The translations under genes were made by a program, and so were the position numbers. The notes under the pieces were generated by a model. The model searched no databases. It saw only the letters and a list, made by a program, of their open reading frames with translations, and was not told the DNA's origin. Shown here in pieces: positions 1-9,604 of a stretch of 20,252 nt of DNA; position 1 is the stretch's first letter, and the number at the start of each line of letters is the position of its first letter. The stretch is from Chara braunii (taxonomy: Eukaryota; Streptophyta; Charophyceae; Charales; Characeae), in the NCBI GenBank assembly GCA_003427395.1, contig BFEA01000107.1, positions 2,007,083 through 2,027,334 on the forward strand, read 5' to 3'.

Positions 1-1310
1 CGCACTCCACCGTGAGATCCATATCGGAGAAGGGGACCTGCTACCCTGCCGCTGTTAACTGTAGTCATCATAAGGGAGTCTATGACGCGAGAACCGCAAA
101 ATGAGCAATCGCGGGGAAATATCGCGGCCGCATGACGAAGTTTTTGGCGTAGCACCAGATGCTCACCGACCAGTTCCGAATGTCGGTTGTGTCGACACAT
201 CATATGATGTTTTACAAGCAAGCAGTGGTCGATTGCTGGCCCCCCTCTGCAGTGTGGATCTTTGAGAGCAGATTTGACGCAATCCACCGTTAGACCCACA
301 TCGGAGAGGCGGACCTGCCATCATGCCACTGTTCACTGTAATCATCATGTGGGAGTCGACAACGCAATGACCCCACGATGTTCCAATCGGGAGGTGTTTT
401 TGTGTTCTGTGCAGGTGCTGATCTTCCGGTGACGAGAAGGGACAAGGTCGGATGGATCCGAGACACAAGATGACATGCCGAACAAGGTAGATTGCAGCGT
501 CGGCCAGCGTCGCTCACGTGATTTTCGGCCTGGCAGCGGCTGTTGCACAAAGGGCTACGGACATGGCACCACATTTCATGGCATCCAATCCAAAAACCAT
601 CGTCGCCCTCGCCGGGGATGATCACGAGCCTTCGCCGTTGAGAGAAAATGACCCGACGATTTTGCAATGGGGACGTGCTATGTATTCTGCGCGGCTGCTG
701 ATCATCGGCCCGTATGCAGCGTATTGACGAAAAGAGGAGTTTCTTTCAACAGGTGTCTAGGAAAATAGACGACTTTTTCGGGGATGAGAATGAAAATGCT
801 TGTGCAGCCGGCGACTTCGTATGAATCCGAGACACAAGCTGTCATGTTGGACATGCATGATTGCAGCCTCGGCCGGCGTCGCTCATGTTACTTTCGCCAT
901 GCAACGGCTGTTGCACAAAGGGCCACGGACACGGGCACCACATTTCATGGCGTCCTATCTGAAAACCATCGCGGACAATTACGAAACATGGCAGTGCCAG
1001 ACGATCTAGAGGACGGTGGACTGTTTGGAAGCCTCGCTTGCCTCGAAGGCGTGCAAAAAAATAAATTCGACGGTGTGCTGTTAGCGAGTCGCACAGACCG
1101 AATCTGACGGGTTGTTGTTCGGCCCAGGATCGTCCTTGGGGAAACCTTCACGCATCGCATTCAACGTTGGGTGCACCCACATGTATCTGATTGATAATTC
1201 GAATGAATCCGAAACACTTATAGAACGTCACCTTCGCAAGTCTGCAGTGCTAGTTCGAATGCCACAACGCCGGTGTCAACTGTAGTCATCATGAGGGAGT
1301 CTCCTTTTCC
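1..1310. repeat. Degenerate tandem/interspersed repeat block
   Basis: No convincing gene is seen here. Several segments recur. A block containing 'CACCGT..GA.CC.. ATCGGAGA' and 'GTAATCATCAT.. GGGAGTC' is seen at about 1-83 and 281-357, and the 'GTCAACTGTAGTCATCATGA' part recurs at 1275-1302. A second block (about 434-612) recurs at about 800-981; both contain 'GGCTGTTGCACAAAGGGC' and 'CACCACATTTCATGGC', and both carry 'ATCCGAGACACAAG' near their start. A third block with 'TTCTGTGCAGGTGCTGATC' at about 400 resembles about 685. The picture is an old array with units of about 280-370 bp, heavily diverged. It includes one exact copy of the CGGAT-NN-ATCCG palindrome (449-460) and two degenerate copies (818-829, 1200-1211). 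Short open frames in the block run across repeat boundaries and are not credible as genes. Confidence 0.6.
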
Positions 1311-1311
1311 C

Positions 1312-2451
1312 TTAAACACAAGGTCTGACCACACGTTCGTATCTTGTGACATACGGGCATTCCCGCGGACGTGGTCGTGAACGGAAGCCATACATAGCAT
1401 TCATAGATGATCCATACACATGGATCCTCGACTCGTCGACTTTTGCGTTCTTCGAAAACACGGATATGTATTTCATCCTGACAAACCCTCCTCGTCGTGC
1501 TAAGGAATTCCCTATACAGTCACGTATTTCAGACACTTTCTTTTCCACATCATCCCACAATGACAAAAAAACTCTCACTTGACCTGCTCTCACCAAGTTT
1601 GACTGCCCATCTACATCTGGGTGAGACATGACCGCCTTGAACTTGGAACCCTTAAGCACCATCTCGTTGCGTGACAGAAGCACAACTGCATCCACACGTT
1701 TCCTATTTTTGCTTGAAGAAACCACACATAGCACTCTGGCAAAAGGACATCCGTCATTCGTCAACCGCACACAACAGTACGACAGAGCTTGTGGAGAAGT
1801 CCCTGGGCAATGGGGTGGGTAGTGTTCCAAGAATGAAAAATGACGAGAGAAGTCCACCAACTCTTGCTTCTGCGAACTTTCCCAAGTTTGTGGCGAAGAT
1901 GTGATGTACTCACAGTGGAGGCGACGTCTGGAGCTGGTACGAAAGCGGACCGGTTTACCCTTATCGTCCAAGGTCTTTCGATGAAGGACACCATCAGGCA
2001 CTGCAATGAGGCTCCCGAACTCCAACATGTTGGCAAACTTGTAATGGCTTGCCCATGGGCAGGAACGCCCCATCGTCTTCTAGTCATTTTCGTTCCATTC
2101 ATCGCGATGCCGGTTCATGTAAGGGACGACGGTCTTCCATGGGTCGTCCTCGGTTGCATCGTCGATCCACATCTGACCGTTATGATGCCGCAACGATCTC
2201 GCACAAGGTGGAAAGGGTTTCGCTAAGCGCATGTGCTTCTCGGGTGTCATGGCGATGCTTGTCGAAGGACTCGTCGACATTAAACTCCCTACACAACACG
2301 AACACATGGAAAGACATACGGAAGACGAGACCGTCGTAAACAATGTTGGTGAACGAGAGTTTCCCCGACGCGGCCCACACCCAGTTGTAACGCCCAACAT
2401 TTTTTTATCGGCGAAGCCCTTACAGAAGCCCGTCAATCGAAAATCATCCAA
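1312..2451 (-). pseudogene. Decayed protein-coding sequence, family not recognised
   Basis: Read on the minus strand from about 2451 to the TAA at 1312-1314, this gives about 370 residues of ordinary, non-repetitive protein. The longest open piece is 253 codons (2073 to 1312), with segments such as CPWASHYKFANMLEFG and VRVFLSLWDDVEKKV. Upstream in the same frame a single TAG (2080-2082) separates RDEWNEND from KTMGRSCPWAS, consistent with a former CAG. Farther upstream the best reading changes frame near 2190-2205 (…ETLSTLCEIV then RHHNGQMWIDDATE) and again at an A7 run (T7 on the plus strand, about 2405-2411), where NVGRYNWVWAASGKLSF continues. I recognise no domain, signal peptide or membrane segment. 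The start is unknown; the ATG at 2451 lies in a frame broken by the homopolymer. It is probably a fragment of a mobile-element or host gene inactivated by small lesions. Introns or assembly indels are alternatives. Confidence 0.5.
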
Positions 2452-2760
2452 AAAAAAAATATTTCTAGGGACCCGTTCCAGAGCAGATGCCTAATTTCAT
2501 AAAATTATCAAAACCAAAGCCGTAAAGCACATTGAGACGGACAGAACAGTCGGACGACCCTCGTCGTCGTGTGCAAAACATCCGTTTGTGTATTTCTGGG
2601 GGAGGAACGAAACAACACACTGACGTCGGACAGCCACATTACACCGCCTCATCTACAGAAGACGTTTTCGCACAGTCGACATGCCAAGTACTTTTCGCAG
2701 AGCCATGAAAGCACAAACTCTACCTACCATAGTCATTCTGAATACGAGCTGAACAAAAGT
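2452..2760. other. Intergenic, no assignable feature
   Basis: About 300 bp between the minus-strand pseudogene and the first palindrome cluster. It contains an A-rich stretch (2449-2462) and otherwise unremarkable sequence. I see no gene, repeat or regulatory element that I can support. Confidence 0.5.
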
Positions 2761-2762
2761 GC

Positions 2763-2968
2763 AAGACAGAAGTTCATCCAAGCCTGCCGCCCCGCCCCGG
2801 ATCCGAGGTCCGGATCAATCCGAACCACCCGCCAACAGAAGTCCTAGACAGAAGCTCATCCAAGCCTACCAATCCGTGGTTCGGATCAATCCGAGCAACC
2901 GCCCCGGAAAGATAGACATTAAATGGGATGTCGTGCGACCATCCGTGGCTCGGATTAATCCGAGCCAC
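2763..2968. repeat. Short tandem duplication (~70-83 bp units) each ending in a palindrome
   Basis: The phrase 'AGACAGAAG.TCATCCAAGCC' occurs at 2764 and 2847, each followed by a copy of the CGGAT-NN-ATCCG palindrome (2811-2822 and 2882-2893). A third palindrome follows at 2951-2962 after 'CATCCGTGGCT'. Palindrome centres are about 70 bp apart. The third copy is a perfect 24-bp palindrome from 2945 to 2968 (GTGGCTCGGAT-TA-ATCCGAGCCAC). Confidence 0.7.
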
Positions 2969-4028
2969 CGCCCAACATCCTCGCCTCATTCGGTGGGATG
3001 TGGCAAAAGGATGAGACACCCCTGAATCGAAGGCGGAGCCCGTAGGAAGCAACACGTCCTTTGGGATGTTTGCATTACTGCCCCATGTGCAAGAAAACAA
3101 CTCAGACAAAAGCCAAGAGTGCCATCCCCAATTCATGAGACCCGCCTGCGTAATGTGGCAGACAAATTAGACTCTATTGCCGTCGAGCTATGAGGTTCGG
3201 ATTAATCCGGACCACAACAAAAGGTTTCAGTCAGGCGGTTCCCAGACGTCCTGCGAAATGTTCACATTTCGCCGCTCGGAAGGAAAAATCAACAACAAAT
3301 GCCATGAGTGCCCACCTACGGATATTATATGTTGCATTCAGGATGTGTGGCGTGTTCCGCCGTTTTCCTTTCCCGATGAGCCATTCCATCACTGGGCGTG
3401 ATACTCACCTCGGGACTCCCGATGCGATGAGGGGTGTGGTTCGGATTGATCCGAGCTACATCACACGTTTAGGAGTGACGCGGAACTGATAAGTCCGGTG
3501 TGAGTGTTGCACTACCCAATGCGGAAGAAATAAACACTAACAAAAGTCACGGCTGTCGTTCGTCAATCGTCTGTGGTTGTGGTTCGGATTCATCCGAGCT
3601 ACAAACGAAGGCAAAAGCAGATGGGGAGCTATCGGAGTCATGATTTGTGGAGATGTTTACTTCGAAAGCGATCACCTGTGGCGTCGTTGTCCCTTCCACT
3701 GAGGCATCGGAGGGATGCGGTTCCCGTAGAGACTTCCCACGAGCCGAGGGTTGTGGTTCGGATTCATCCGAACTACATCACACGTTCCGTAGTGAGGCGG
3801 AACAAAAACGTCCAGCCTGAGAATTGCATAACCCCTCGTGGGAGACAAAGAGCACCGACAAAAGTCATGAGTGGCGGGTTGTCATGGACAGGGGGTCGCC
3901 TCAAAACTCTCGATGCGGGGACGTTGCCTGAAAACAATGGGTCGGATGTAAGGGGGGCATAGTCGTCCAACCACTGGCATTGCAAAAGACATCTACTATT
4001 GCCTTCATCCCGAGCTCGGATGAATCCG
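2811..4028. repeat. Palindrome cluster 1 (8 exact CGGAT-NN-ATCCG copies)
   Basis: Exact cores lie at 2811-2822 (CA centre), 2882-2893 (CA), 2951-2962 (TA), 3198-3209 (TA), 3442-3453 (TG), 3585-3596 (TC), 3759-3770 (TC) and 4017-4028 (GA). Most copies extend to a 24-bp symmetrical form, GTGGYTCGGAT-NN-ATCCGARCYAC, for example 2945-2968, 3436-3459, 3579-3602 and 3753-3776. The arms are conserved while the central dinucleotide varies. Spacing is irregular (69-258 bp). Several differences between the outer arms are G/T-type and would remain pairable in RNA. I know of no established repeat family with this sequence. Confidence 0.85.
3050..3880. repeat. Divergent tandem units around palindromes
   Basis: 3436-3560 and 3753-3875 are homologous. 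Both begin with the 24-bp palindrome, continue 'TACATCACACGTT', then 'GCGGAAC' and a run resembling 'GAGWRTTGCA', and end near 'ACAAAAGTCA'. An earlier, weaker match is at about 3052-3120 ('CACGTCCTTTGGGATGTTTGCATTAC' split by changes, then 'GACAAAAGCCAAGAGTG'). The repeat period is about 317 bp for the better pair. No coding capacity is evident. Confidence 0.6.
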
Positions 4029-4589
4029 AACTCCATCCGGAACAAGTTGCACGAACAACACTCTCTCACTCCCGCTGCAATCCCGCGCACGCCTCCCTAA
4101 GCTGCTCCGGAACACACGGCTGCGATTAATTGGAATCGAAATGTGATCGGCGTGGATCGAGAGCTGATCGTTCCACGAGGCCATTGGCGCGTTCATTCAG
4201 CTCAAATTTCGAGACTGTACATGGCGTCTCGCGCCCGGTTGCATGACGGTTCCTCATTGCTAGCTGCGTGTGCGAGAACGGTCGATGAGACAGGGAGCGT
4301 TCAAGACAACAACAAAAAAATCATGATGTCGTCCACAACCGGGATGGACATGTTCAATCACCGAGTCGATCGGAAACGAGCTCGAAGTTGGCCCTTGGCG
4401 GTGGGGTGTCGCGGGATCGGCGGTAATCTGGGATGTTTCGGATTCGCCATGGGTATCCGTTGTGCGCAACGGGTCGTCGCTGAACGTTGTGGATGGGTGG
4501 CTTTGCCACTGTTGGCTGTGCGTGCGACACATGCGATTCCTGTTGGAGGTGCGCGTTTGTCGTGAGGCTTCCTGTTGGACATGGGATGA
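4029..4589. other. Intergenic, no assignable feature
   Basis: Open frames of up to about 145 codons exist on both strands here, but they overlap each other, have Arg/Ser-rich shadow-type composition and match nothing I recognise. I see no support for a gene. Confidence 0.45.
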
Positions 4590-4740
4590 TGTGATCAGCG
4601 CTGCGATAACACATCATCCGATAGACGTCAACACCCGAGATAGATGGACGGGATCTGAAAGTCGATCGACACACGTTTTTCAAATGACGTCTCCGGTGTT
4701 GACGTCTATCGGATGCGGTGTTGTTGCAGCGGTGATCACA
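4590..4740. repeat. Inverted repeat, 46-bp arms, 59-bp loop
   Basis: The left arm is 4590-4635 (begins TGTGATCAGCGCTGCG, ends GACGTCAACACC). The right arm is 4695-4740 (begins GGTGTTGACGTC, ends GCGGTGATCACA). Reverse-complementing the right arm gives about 41 of 46 matches. The inner 21 bp (CATCCGATAGACGTCAACACC) match perfectly. The 59-bp spacer is unique. It could be a small foldback element or a cruciform/hairpin former. I see no target-site duplication. Confidence 0.8.
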
Positions 4741-4742
4741 TA

Positions 4743-5420
4743 TCGCGATGTTGAGGACGCCAGGGAGCAACTTTGATGATACTTCGTCCACGCGTCAGAT
4801 GCGGTCGTCGGAGGCATCCGACGATCTTGACTGCGAAAGCCGCAAGCCATTTTGAATTCCAGACGTCATGCGCAAGATGGTGACGTCAGTGTGTGTCAAT
4901 GGAAGGGAACTTTCGTGGTTGTGAGCTGTGGACATCGTGGACTCAAGATCGCACGCATGTCGACTCATGCATGATTGACGGAGCAGGCGGTGATGTAGAA
5001 GAAGACTCGCACGACCGACTGCATTGCGATATCCTGAGTAGACTAGGCGGAAGACGACCCGCGAGCCAGGGTCCAAGAAAGTGTACCAACAAACGATGTT
5101 GAGGACGCCAAGAATCGAGGGCGATGCGACTTTCTCCACACGTCAGATGCGGTCGTCGGAGGGCGCCAAGAATCGAGGGCGATGTTGAGGACGCCAACAA
5201 GCGATGTTGAGGACGCCAAGACTCGAGGGCGATGACTGTGAAAGCCGCAAGCCATTGCCCGTTGCTGACGTCATGTGCAAGATGATGACGTCAGCGTGTG
5301 TCACTGCATGGGGTCTTCCGTGGTTGTGATCGGTGGGCGTCGTGCGCTCAAGATCGTGCGCACGTGATTGGCGAAGCAGGTGGTGGCACAGAACAAGACT
5401 TGCACGGTCGAAGGAGTGGA
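4743..5420. repeat. Two ~350-bp tandem units with paired TGACGTCA sites
   Basis: Unit 1 starts at about 4743 and unit 2 at about 5095, both with 'CGATGTTGAGGACGCCA'. Shared blocks follow in order: 'CGTCAGATGCGGTCGTCGGAGG', 'TGAAAGCCGCAAGCCATT' or near-identical, a pair of TGACGTCA-type sites, 'CGTGGTTGTGA', 'CTCAAGATCG.. GCACG.. ' and 'AAGACT.GCACG'. Unit 2 also contains local triplication of 'GATGTTGAGGACGCCAA' and 'TCGAGGGCGATG' (5096-5235). No convincing protein is encoded. Confidence 0.75.
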
Positions 5421-5938
5421 AGGGCAATGGGAAGAGGTGGGGGCTTGAAATGGTGAAGGGGCGTGGGCTTCTTACTGACCTGCGAGTCGACAAACGCCTC
5501 CAGCCGACACAAGAAGAGCACAGCCCGAACGGGACGATGTGCAAGGTCTACAGTCGCGTGACGTTTTCGTTTGCGCCCCCCGCTGTCGACGATTGCTGGA
5601 AGAACGAGGGCCTGGTTGTGCAAGAGGCCTGCGATATGATGCCGACGACTTCGAGCGATGGCGAACGGGTCGCAAAGGCAGCACACTGAAGAAATGACAC
5701 CAGCGAATGGGTGTGACAGCCACCCCCATACGTTTGGTGCCCGACAGGAGAACGGTGAGTGGAGTGAGTGGGGCTTGANGGGCCCTTCAGCTGCCCGCCG
5801 CAGGGTCAGTAACGGCGGACTGCCGCGTCGGGGGCTGTGACATCAGGCGGTCCCTTTTTTGACGGACCGTCCTCACGAAATCGCCCGATCCAAAGCTGTC
5901 GCGGGAGGGCGGGCCGTGATTTCGAGAGGACTGGCCTT
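5421..5938. other. No assignable feature; one ambiguous base
   Basis: A modest open frame crosses the left part but has no recognisable domain. Base 5779 is N, inside a GC-rich stretch, which suggests a difficult-to-sequence or joined position in the assembly. I do not support a gene here. Confidence 0.4.
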
Positions 5939-6096
5939 TTTCACCGTGCTATCGACGGTTCCAACGCATCAACTGGCGCAACCACTTTTGATTATCGGGG
6001 CCCGCGCGGATTTTACTGTGATATCGACGGTTCCAATGCGTCATCCCGCGTGACTTTTCCCGCCCACTTTTGTTTCTGGGGCCCCGCGCGGATGTA
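5939..6096. repeat. Two tandem GC-rich repeat units (~75-84 bp)
   Basis: Unit 1 (about 5939-6012) and unit 2 (about 6013-6096) both run 'TATCGACGGTTCCAA.GC', then 'CCACTTTTG', then 'GGGGC.CCGCGCGGAT'. They differ by substitutions and a small insertion in unit 2. The shared GGGCCCCGCG-type core is GC-rich. Confidence 0.75.
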
Positions 6097-6503
6097 TCCA
6101 CCATTCAAATGACGGTGGCGCCATTCTGCGAATTTGCAGGTGGGCATTGCAATCGTCCGAAGCAGCAGGCAATCGCTGGTGTCGCCAACCCTCACGGCCG
6201 AAAATGCCCGTCGCTCGCCCGGACCACCCGCCCTTGCCAGCGACACAGCCATCTCGTCGCCATCTCCCCCGCCGTCTACCTCGCTTCTCTCTCTCTCCCT
6301 CGTCGCCATATCCCTCGCCTCGCCATCTCCTTCGCGTAGCAATCGCCCACGTCTCCATTCGCGGTTTTGCCCTCTCAAGCGTCGGCACCTCCCTTTTCGA
6401 GCTTCGCGACACGCGTTGTCGTATTGCGGTTTGAGATCATCAACCAAGTCGTCGGGGCCATTGTTTCCAGCAACAGTTGTAAATCAAGGAAGGAAAAGGT
6501 GCG
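6097..6503. other. Pyrimidine-rich intergenic DNA
   Basis: C/T-rich sequence grading into the microsatellite on its right. Overlapping open frames of Ser/Arg/Pro-rich composition occur on both strands, as expected from low-complexity sequence. No gene is supported. Confidence 0.4.
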
Positions 6504-6577
6504 TTCTCTCTCGCATTCTATCTCCCTTTCTCATCTCTCTCTGTCTCACTCCCCCTCTCTCTCTCTCTATTTGGCTC

Positions 6578-6625
<48 letters not shown>

Positions 6626-6694
6626 GCGCTCTCTCTCTCTTTCTCTCTCTTTCTCTCTCTGTCTCTATATAGCTCTCTCTCTTTCTCTCTATGG

Positions 6695-6740
<46 letters not shown>

Positions 6741-6810
6741 TTCTCTGTCTCTCTCCCTCTCTCTCTCTCTCCCTCCCCCTCTCTCTCTCTCTCACTGTCT
6801 CTCTTTCTCT
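6504..6810. repeat. Interrupted (CT)n microsatellite with (TA)n tract
   Basis: About 300 bp dominated by CT dinucleotides with CTTT, CCCT, CTGT and CTATATAG interruptions, and an alternating AT tract of about 20 bp at 6721-6740. Any open frame through it (Ser-Leu repeats on one strand, Arg-Glu repeats on the other) is a low-complexity artefact. Confidence 0.95.
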
Positions 6811-6979
6811 CACCATCTCCACCGACCTGAAAAGTCCTGCCATGCTGGGTTTGCGTAGACTGTCAGAATGCCCGCACATGTACGCGATCTGTGGTCGGGA
6901 TTCACGTGGTGGCGATTACATTGGGTTGAGTCGCCGCGAACGAGCAGTGTCGTGTGATCTAACAGGGATTTCTCTCCGT

Positions 6980-7005
6980 GAGTCCGATGTGTGATCGGGG
7001 TGACG
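6980..7005. repeat. Fragment resembling the outer end of the foldback family
   Basis: 'CCGATGTGTGATCGGGGTGACG' (written here with its differences) resembles the outer right-arm segment GCCATGTGATCGGGGCGAG of the foldback at 7638-7860. It probably marks an older, truncated copy. Confidence 0.4.
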
Positions 7006-7073
7006 TTCGGGGCCATTTGATCGTGACGTTTGATTGGGCCGTGTGATGAAGGTGGAGATCGCCTCTCTGTCGC

Positions 7074-7112
7074 GCTCTCTCTCTCTCACTATCTATTTAT
7101 CTCTCTTTCTGT
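7074..7112. repeat. Short CT-rich tract
   Basis: CTCTCTCTCTCTC followed by TATCTATTTATCTCTCTTTCT. It is a short low-complexity tract inside otherwise non-repetitive sequence. Confidence 0.8.
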
Positions 7113-7233
7113 TTTTTATCGCGTTCATTTTTCGGTGCTTGTCTGTGTCGCTCGCACAAAGTTTGCGAACCTAAATGACAAGCGCAGACAAACGAACGAG
7201 ACAGAACCAACAGCGTCGTGTTCGACCGCCTCT

Positions 7234-7387
7234 AGTTCCATCGGCGACCACTCGCCCCGATCAGATGGCACACTCACACGTCCACGTGGCGGGTCCTGAA
7301 CAAGCGTGGGCACGCTGATGGATGCGGGGTTCTATGCGGCAATCAGCATGGCCACACATGATCAGGACTTGACATGTGGACATGTGT
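7234..7387. mobile_element. Foldback (MITE-like) copy 1, right end truncated
   Basis: The left arm begins near 7234 (CCATCGGCGACCACTCGCC), continues through the same CGATCAGATGGCACACTC and 'CCTGAACAAGCGTG' blocks as the full copy at 7638-7860, and includes the inner 'TGATGGATGCGG..TCTATGCG'. The right arm is present as 7348-7387 (GGCCACACATGATCAGGACT, then TGACATGTGGACATGTG) but lacks its outer end. Confidence 0.6.
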
Positions 7388-7511
7388 GTCGTCGTGTTCA
7401 ACTACCATCTTCATCCCCATCGTTAGTTTGTCTTCAGCGCCTCTATTTCGTTTGTCTTATGCGATGGCCTGTTTCTTTCCCGAACTTACCTCGGGGTGCG
7501 TTTGCGGATCT

Positions 7512-7608
7512 CGTTCCATTCACGACCACTCGCCCCGATCAGCGCGGCCACACATGTTCAGGACTTGACATGTGGACGTCTGAGTGTGCCATCTGATCGG
7601 GGCGATAT
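7512..7608. mobile_element. Foldback (MITE-like) copy 2, internally deleted
   Basis: The outer left arm (7512-7542, with GACCACTCGCCCCGATCAG) is joined directly to most of the right arm (7543-7606: GGCCACACATGTTCAGGACT through GTGTGCCATCTGATCGGGGCGAT). The interior of the element is missing. Confidence 0.6.
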
Positions 7609-7637
7609 GAAGGAGTTTCGGGAGCAAGAATGCATGT

Positions 7638-7860
7638 GTTTCATTGGCGATCACTCGCCCCGATCAGACGGCACACTCAGACGTCCACGTGTCACGTCCT
7701 GAACAAGCGTGGCCACGATGATGGATGCGGTGCTCTATGCGACAACAGAATGTTGTCAAATTGAGCCCCACATCCATGACCGTGGCCACGCATGTTCAGG
7801 AGCTGACACGTGGACGTGCGAGTGTGCCATGTGATCGGGGCGAGTGGTCACCAATGAAAC
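7638..7860. mobile_element. Foldback (MITE-like) copy 3: near-complete 223-bp hairpin
   Basis: The outer arms, 7638-7717 and 7781-7860, are inverted repeats of each other with about 71/80 matches (ends GTTTCATTGG and CCAATGAAAC). The pairing continues inward over 7718-7737 and 7761-7780 (about 15/20 matches). The 23-bp centre (7738-7760) contains its own small stem, GACAAC-N5-GTTGTC. The whole segment could therefore fold into one hairpin with roughly 100-bp arms. There is no coding capacity. I see no clear target-site duplication at the visible ends. It could be a MITE, a solo foldback transposon, or the source of a long hairpin RNA. Confidence 0.75.
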
Positions 7861-8590
7861 GGGACCTGCGAATGTAGCCCGAGAATGTTGTGACACGCCC
7901 TTCGAGATTGTGTCGTCACGTCAGGTGTTATCTTGAAGTGTTACTCGCTTTTTATCAATTTGTTGTCTCTCTCACGAACTGCGATATAAGGATTTTAGTC
8001 GTATCTTATCGAGCACGAGAACATGGCTTCTCACGAAACGTGTCTCTTCTGGATTGCACATGGACTTTCTTCTCGCTGAATTAATTTTTATTGCGTTCGG
8101 TTTGTTTGTTCGTTTTCCCGTGTAAATCGCGTCGTGCAGTTCGCTCGGCGTTCGGTTCTGTATCCGTAAATTGTCCTCCACATTCGTCGAATCTTTCACG
8201 TCTTTCGTCACTCTTCCTCTCGCCGACACGAACAATTTTTTCTTATATTTCTTTTGCGCAGTTTTATTACCGGGTCACATTGCGAATTCCGAAATGGACA
8301 ACACCATCCGCAGGATCTGCACATGGAGAGACAAAGAGATAAAGACAGGCTCTCTCGCTGCCCATGCTCTATCGATCTTAGTCTCCCTTCCGTGTCCGTG
8401 CGTGTTTTCTGCCTTTCTCCAATCTTCGTGTATCGCAGACAGTCGCTCAACCGATCTCAGGTTGGTCCCCCCTGAGTGCAATCACAGATAAGTAATCCGA
8501 AGACTGCTACGACAGATCCGAAGACACAGGACGCGAACGTGAATTCAAATCTTTAAACCCTATCAAACCTCGCGTCAACCGAACGCCGTG
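7861..8590. other. AT-richer intergenic DNA, nothing assigned
   Basis: T-rich sequence (for example 8080-8280) with only short open frames on both strands. I see no domain, RNA gene or repeat that I can support. Confidence 0.4.
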
Positions 8591-8817
8591 AGGAACCCTT
8601 CCGCTGACGTGGACACAGGACATGACCCGGAGCGATCAGATGCTCATAGGGTATTGTCGACGGCGACATGTCTGACGAACCAAGAGGACGACAGCCCACC
8701 CTGTCCATACCATCTTGTGGTGGCGCAACAACTAACGTATCTAAGCCACCCTTGTCAATTTCGGTTGCATCCGAGCCACAACCCACTAAAACTCACGGGG
8801 CGACCACTAACCGAGGC

Positions 8818-9604
8818 ACCTCGGCGAAGTTCGGATTAATCCGAACCACACGGACGGCAAATTTGGATTTGTCATATGCTCAGACGGTATTTACGACGTC
8901 GCACGTTCTGATAAATGTGAACGACGAAATCACACGTTGTCAATAGACCGTGCCGTCCATCCACCGGTCCCCGTCTCGGATTAATCCGAACCACACCTCC
9001 GACAGGATAGGGTCCACCCTATGCTCACAGGTCATTGAGGAAAACACGCCATGTCGATGGCCTCCTCTTGTGTTCGGCCATTTCTGTCTCGCATTGTGCT
9101 AATTCGGGTGCATCCGAGTCACAACGCCAGACTTTCGACTCTGCCCAATTCGGATGTGTCCGAACTCCCCCGCTGTCTTCGTCTTCGACCATTGAATTCG
9201 CTCTACGAGAGGCAGTCTGATGACGAAGGTTAACGATGCCTCGAATTCATGCAACTAAAACGAGTCGAGATGGTGACGCTCGGGTGGAAGAAAGACGAAC
9301 TCGAAACTTGTGCTGCGACTATAGTAAACGTGTCTGTTGTTTGGATTGGGCGAGCAACAACCAACTAGAACTCACGAGGACGACGACATCCCCCGTGATG
9401 ACGCGAAGATTATAATGACACACTACGGCAATCGCGGGGAGGTCCGGTGTGTGGTGGGGCGACAACAAACCGAAGCGCCTCGGCGAAGTCGGATTAATCC
9501 GAACCACACCGATGGCTTGTTCGGATTTATAACATGCGCAAAGGGTATTGATGACTTCGCACGGTCTGACAAACTTGTACGACGAAAGCACACGGTGTCG
9601 GCGC
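8818..9604. repeat. Duplicated ~128-bp segment (8818-8946 and 9478-9604)
   Basis: Both copies begin CCTCGGCGAAG, carry the palindrome plus ACCACAC, then a TTTGGATTT/TTCGGATTT segment. They share 'GCACG.TCTGA.AAA', 'ACGACGAAA.CACACG' and 'TGTC' in the same order. The offset is about 660 bp. Confidence 0.7.

Noticed and set aside
3436-3776. tRNA-like B box in GGTTCGGATTC next to the palindromes
   Set aside because: It resembles GGTTCGANNCC only partly, no A box or cloverleaf is present at the right distance, and the match follows from the palindrome arm.
6134-6994. 286-codon open frame through the CT/TA tract
   Set aside because: Composition is Ser/Leu repeats from (CT)n; the opposite strand gives Arg/Glu repeats. 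Both are low-complexity artefacts.
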